The translations under genes and the position numbers were made by a program. Below are positions 6,432 to 8,985 of a DNA stretch of 8,985 nucleotides, piece by piece. How positions within the stretch are numbered: position 1 is the stretch's first letter; every line of letters begins with the position of its first letter. Location of the stretch: assembly GCA_021850345.1 (NCBI GenBank), contig JAJZMN010000215.1, forward strand, positions 1 through 8,985. The letters are read 5' to 3'. A model generated the notes under the pieces. That model searched no databases, had not been told where the DNA came from, and was given only the letters and a program-made list of their open reading frames with translations. Origin of the DNA: Actinomycetes bacterium (GTDB lineage Bacteria > Actinomycetota > Acidimicrobiia > Acidimicrobiales > RAAP-2).

Positions 6432-7790
6432 GTGGAGCGACGGATCTTCGGGCTCGAGAACGAGTACGGGGTCACGTTCACCCTTCGCGGCCAGCGCCGG
6501 CTCAGCCCCGACGAGGTGGCGCGCTACCTCTTCCGGCGCGTCGTCAGCTGGGGGCGCTCTTCGAACGTCTTCTTGGAGAACGGCGCGCGCCTCTACCTCG
6601 ACGTCGGAAGTCATCCCGAGTACGCGACGCCTGAGTGCGACCGCATCGGCGACTTGGTCGTGCACGACAAAGCGGGGGAGTGGATCCTCTCCCAGCTCGT
6701 CGCAGGCGCCCAGGCGCGTCTTCGAGAAGAGGGAATCCGCGGCGACGTCTATCTCTTCAAGAACAACACCGACTCGGCCGGCAACTCCTATGGCTGCCAC
6801 GAGAACTATCTCACCGAGCGCAACGACGACTTCAACCGCTACACCGAGGTACTGATCCCGTTCCTGGTCAGCCGGCAGATCTTTGCCGGCGCCGGGAAGG
6901 TGCTGCAGACCGCGCGCGGTGCCGTCTACTGCATCAGCCAGCGGGCCGAGCACATCTGGGAGGGTGTCTCGTCCGCGACGACGCGGAGCCGCCCCATCAT
7001 CAACACCCGGGACGAGCCGCACGCCGACGCCGAGCGCTACCGCAGGCTGCACGTCATCGTGGGCGACTCGAACATGAGCGAGTACGCGACGTTCCTCAAG
7101 ATCGGTTCGACGAGCATCCTGCTGTCGATGCTGGAGGACTCCGGCACGGTGCTGCGCGACCTCACCCTCGAGAACCCGATCCGAGCCATCCGTGAGATCA
7201 GCCACGACATCACGTGCCAACGCCGAGTCCGGTTGGCCAACGGCCGCGAAATGCGAGCGCTCGACATCCAGATCGAGTACCTCGAGCGCGCGCTCCGCTT
7301 CAGGGACCGTCACGGGCTCGGGGCCGAGGAGGAGCGGGCTCTGGAGATGTGGCAGCACTGCCTGAAGGGACTCGAGTCCGACCCCCTCTCCCTGTGGCGG
7401 GAGTGCGACTGGGTGGCGAAGCACCGTCTCATCGAGGAGGTCCGGAACCGCCAGGACATTCCGCTCTCACACCCGAAGGCGGCGCTGGTGGACCTCATGT
7501 ACCACGACGTGGACCGGACGCGCGGCCTCTTCTACAAGCTCCAGGCGCGCGACCAGGTGGAGCGGACGTGTGCCGATGCCGACATCGCCACCGCGATGAC
7601 CGAGCCGCCGCAGACCACCCGCGCGAGGCTGCGCGGTGCCTTCGTACGCCGTGCGAAGGAGCGTCGGCGCGACTTCACCGTCGACTGGGTGCACCTCAAG
7701 TTGAACGACCAGGCACAGCGCACCGTGCTGCTGAAGGACCCCTTCCGGTCGCACGACGACCGGGTCGAGCGCCTGATCGCATCGCTCTGA
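6432..7790 (+). CDS. pafA: Pup-protein ligase PafA
   Basis: ATP-dependent ligase that activates the C-terminal Glu of Pup as a gamma-glutamyl phosphate and joins it to a substrate lysine as an isopeptide. The 452-residue protein starts [21 protein letters not shown] is the PafA form (Dop has GIETEYG), and Glu9 is the Mg-binding residue. The catalytic Asp57 sits in [16 protein letters not shown] (54-69). [17 protein letters not shown] (110-126) and NTRDEPHAD (191-199, Arg193) match the corresponding Dop segments. It lacks the insertion found after the first strand in Dop. The C-terminal domain ends in [24 protein letters not shown] sequence expected for PafA. The start is GTG 6432, supported by the -10 box 6 nt upstream; a nearby GTG at 6424 is out of frame. 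Its own promoter would allow ligase levels to vary apart from the core proteasome. Confidence 0.97.
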   Translation: MERRIFGLENEYGVTFTLRGQRRLSPDEVARYLFRRVVSWGRSSNVFLENGARLYLDVGSHPEYATPECDRIGDLVVHDKAGEWILSQLVAGAQARLREEGIRGDVYLFKNNTDSAGNSYGCHENYLTERNDDFNRYTEVLIPFLVSRQIFAGAGKVLQTARGAVYCISQRAEHIWEGVSSATTRSRPIINTRDEPHADAERYRRLHVIVGDSNMSEYATFLKIGSTSILLSMLEDSGTVLRDLTLENPIRAIREISHDITCQRRVRLANGREMRALDIQIEYLERALRFRDRHGLGAEEERALEMWQHCLKGLESDPLSLWRECDWVAKHRLIEEVRNRQDIPLSHPKAALVDLMYHDVDRTRGLFYKLQARDQVERTCADADIATAMTEPPQTTRARLRGAFVRRAKERRRDFTVDWVHLKLNDQAQRTVLLKDPFRSHDDRVERLIASL

Positions 7791-7826
7791 GCTCTCCGAG
7801 GGGAGCGGCGCCCGGGGTGCCCGTGC

Positions 7827-7856
7827 CGCCGGCGCCTGCGAACATCCCCGCCGGCG
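7827..7856. repeat. Inverted repeat CGCCGGCG after pafA
   Basis: CGCCGGCG at 7827-7834 and 7849-7856 with a 14-nt spacer can form an 8-bp GC stem in the transcript. There is no T-tract after it, so a classical intrinsic terminator is not shown; a hairpin-type terminator without a U-run, or chance, are both possible. Each arm is itself a palindrome. Confidence 0.3.
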
Positions 7857-7872
7857 TCAACCGGCATGCTCC

Positions 7873-7899
7873 CCGCAGTGCGGAAGCACCTTGTAGCCT
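7873..7899 (+). promoter_or_regulatory. lepB promoter region: dyad plus -10 box
   Basis: TAGCCT at 7894-7899 is 9 nt before the lepB GTG, so the leader would be zero to about three nt. A perfect 11-bp dyad, CCGCA-G-TGCGG (7873-7883), lies where the -35 and upper spacer should be and is a candidate operator. No Shine-Dalgarno fits the start. Confidence 0.45.
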
Positions 7900-7908
7900 C
7901 GGGAGCCC

Positions 7909-8613
7909 GTGAGCACCGAACCCTCTGCGCCCGGCCGTACCGGCGCCGTTCCACCTACCGGCGACATGGCCGAGGCCGCCCCTTCGGTGGTCGGCGACAC
8001 ACCTCGATCGGGCAATGGCAGCACACCGGCGGGCGGTGGCCCCGGGGGCGGCGCGGGCGGCGCGGGCGGCCAGCCGCGGCCTCGCCGCAACGCACGCCGC
8101 TGGCTCGTCGAATGGCTCGTCATCATCCTCGTCGCGGTCGGGGTCGCCTTCGGGGTGCGAACCTACGTCGCGCAGACCTACTACGTGCCGTCGACATCGA
8201 TGTGGCCGACGCTCAAGGCTGGGGACCGGATCGTCGTCAACAAGCTCTCGGGCACGATCCACGTCGGGGACATCATCGTGTTCCGGCGCCCGCCCGCCGA
8301 GCACTGCGGCGGTGCACCGGTCCCGGACCTCGTAAAGCGCGTCGTCGGGCTCCCTGGGCAGACGGTCTCGGCGCATACAGGCCAGGTGTACATCACAGGC
8401 AAGCTGTTGAAGGAACCCTGGCTGCCCAAGGGTCCTCACGTCTACACGACGATGACCGGCTCCTACCACGTGCCGCGCGGGGACTACTTCGTGATGGGGG
8501 ACAACCGCGTGAACTCCTGTGACAGCAGGATGTGGGGACCCGTGAAGGCGTCCTACATCGTCGGCAAGGTCTTCCTCATCCTCTGGCCGCCCTCGCAGTT
8601 CCGGTTCTTCTGA
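7909..8613 (+). CDS. lepB: Type I signal peptidase
   Basis: Membrane-anchored Ser/Lys protease that removes signal peptides from proteins exported by Sec and Tat. The 234-residue protein has a long cytosolic N-terminus with a Gly/Ala-rich run (41-54), a basic RPRRNARR stop, one membrane segment (about 67-84), then the extracytoplasmic catalytic domain. Box B is PSTSMWPTL with Ser97 as nucleophile; box C is GDRIVVNKL (105-113); box D is KRVVGLPG with Lys143 as general base; box E is GDNRVNSCDSR (197-207). The single N-terminal anchor is the Gram-positive form. Two cysteines (133 and 204) lie in the outer domain. The GTG at 7909 is supported by the TAGCCT box just upstream; a later ATG at 7966 would also keep all domains. 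It stands between pafA and a tat gene, and cleaves substrates of the latter pathway in general; no specific link to the proteasome is implied. Confidence 0.95.
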   Translation: MSTEPSAPGRTGAVPPTGDMAEAAPSVVGDTPRSGNGSTPAGGGPGGGAGGAGGQPRPRRNARRWLVEWLVIILVAVGVAFGVRTYVAQTYYVPSTSMWPTLKAGDRIVVNKLSGTIHVGDIIVFRRPPAEHCGGAPVPDLVKRVVGLPGQTVSAHTGQVYITGKLLKEPWLPKGPHVYTTMTGSYHVPRGDYFVMGDNRVNSCDSRMWGPVKASYIVGKVFLILWPPSQFRFF

Positions 8614-8617
8614 GGTC

Positions 8618-8628
8618 CACGGCCCGTG
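8618..8628. repeat. 11-bp dyad CACGG-C-CCGTG
   Basis: A perfect odd palindrome a few bases after the lepB stop and about 40 bp before the tat -10 box. The one-base centre rules out an RNA hairpin of this size; a DNA-binding site or chance remain. Confidence 0.3.
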
Positions 8629-8665
8629 AAGGCCCGCCCGTAAGAGGCGCACGGAGAGCCCCCTG

Positions 8666-8671
8666 TAGAAT
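8666..8671 (+). promoter_or_regulatory. -10 box of the tat gene
   Basis: TAGAAT, close to the TATAAT consensus, lies 9 nt before the GTG start. The spacing equals that at lepB. No -35 or ribosome site is visible, so a leaderless or near-leaderless transcript is predicted. Confidence 0.5.
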
Positions 8672-8680
8672 CGGGCGCGC

Positions 8681-8985
8681 GTGCTGGACCTCAGCCCGAC
8701 AAAGCTCCTCATCATCTTCGTCGTCGTGGTGGTCCTCCTCGGGCCGAAGCGGCTGCCCGAGGTCGCCCGCCAACTCGGCGCGGGCTGGCGGAAGCTCCGG
8801 GAGCTGCACCTCCAGGTCGACCGAGAGCTTCGCCAGAGCCTTCCTGACCTTCCGAGCAGCCGGGACATCGTTCGGTTCGCCCGGTCACCCGTGTCGCTGC
8901 TGGACCAGCTGGCCGACCGCCACGGGGGGGTGGGATCGCCGGACGGCAAAGCGCCTGGCCCACCCGAAGTCAGGGAGCCGGGCTC
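8681..8985 (+). CDS. TatA/TatB-family twin-arginine translocase subunit (3' end beyond window)
   Basis: Component of the Tat system that exports folded proteins across the cytoplasmic membrane. About 101 codons are visible without a stop. The protein begins VLDLSPTKLLIIF, has one N-terminal membrane helix (about 8-20), the hinge and family signature LLGPKRLPEVARQLG (19-33), then a basic amphipathic helix (about 34-52) and a Pro/Gly-containing polar tail. Whether it is TatA or TatB is not clear: TatB usually has Glu and TatA Gln near residue 8, here Lys; the GPKRLPEVARQ wording and the long tail lean to TatB. The start GTG 8681 follows a TAGAAT box by 9 nt. In mycobacteria tatA and tatC follow pafA-pafB-pafC, so the position here, after pafA and lepB, agrees with that neighbourhood. 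Confidence 0.85.
   Translation, partial: MLDLSPTKLLIIFVVVVVLLGPKRLPEVARQLGAGWRKLRELHLQVDRELRQSLPDLPSSRDIVRFARSPVSLLDQLADRHGGVGSPDGKAPGPPEVREPG

Noticed and set aside
5403..7424. 673-codon open frame on the minus strand across prcA and pafA
   Set aside because: Same cause: antisense to three well-identified genes, with no recognisable domain and no ribosome site at its start.
2911..7790. Dop and PafA similarity as a recent duplication or assembly error
   Set aside because: They share only family motifs ([22 protein letters not shown]) and differ elsewhere. Both are expected paralogues in the pathway with their own signatures.
7827..7856. Intrinsic terminator after pafA
   Set aside because: The stem is good but no T-run follows, so it is listed only as an inverted repeat.
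7696..8949. 417-codon minus-strand frame over lepB and tat
   Set aside because: It overlaps fully recognisable lepB and tat coding sequences; composition is that of an antisense shadow.
1..8985. CRISPR arrays, tRNA or rRNA genes, insertion sequences, phage genes
   Set aside because: No regularly spaced repeats, no cloverleaf or rRNA-like stretches, and no transposase or integrase motif were seen in any frame.

Overview
The window is a high-GC actinobacterial chromosome segment carrying a complete Pup-proteasome locus (about 1.03 to 7.79 kb). It is flanked by a small ferredoxin gene on the minus strand and by two protein-export genes, a type I signal peptidase and a TatA/TatB-type subunit. 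Heavy G/C third positions, frequent GTG starts and the Pup/Dop/PafA/ARC set point to Actinobacteria. An Acidimicrobiia-like or other deep, non-mycobacterial lineage is my inference, because the gene order differs from mycobacteria. The sequence alone does not fix the taxon.

Layout: positions 2-199 (+) hold the C-terminal end of an unrecognised protein. Positions 271-507 (-) encode a 78-residue iron-sulfur ferredoxin. A gene-poor stretch of about 550 bp (508-1058) separates the ferredoxin from the divergent AAA ATPase arc/mpa (1059-2852). Then follow dop (2911-4401), pup (4484-4687), prcB (4693-5517), prcA (5514-6326), pafA (6432-7790), lepB (7909-8613) and the start of a tat gene (8681 to the window end), all on the plus strand.

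How the genes work together: Dop deamidates the C-terminal Gln of Pup (this Pup ends GGQ) and can also remove Pup from substrates. PafA ligates Pup-Glu to substrate lysines. The ARC/Mpa hexamer recognises Pup through its N-terminal coiled coils, unfolds the substrate and threads it into the PrcA/PrcB 20S core, docking through its C-terminal Gln-Tyr-Leu tail. All catalytic signatures I looked for are intact, so the pathway looks functional. This is a known system, not a new one.

The less expected observations are mostly regulatory or organisational. Four genes (dop, pafA, lepB, tat) have a TANNNT box 6 or 9 nt before a GTG start and no Shine-Dalgarno, which predicts leaderless transcripts. Genes inside the dop-pup-prcBA run and the ferredoxin use Shine-Dalgarno sites. 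A relay of three tiny ORFs spans the dop-pup gap, with stop/start overlaps at the dop end, between the first two, and at the pup start. The residue before the catalytic Thr of PrcB is Ala rather than the usual Gly. The pafBC pair that follows pafA in mycobacteria is absent here, with lepB in its place before tat. The arc upstream region carries a canonical G-quadruplex motif and short tandem repeats.
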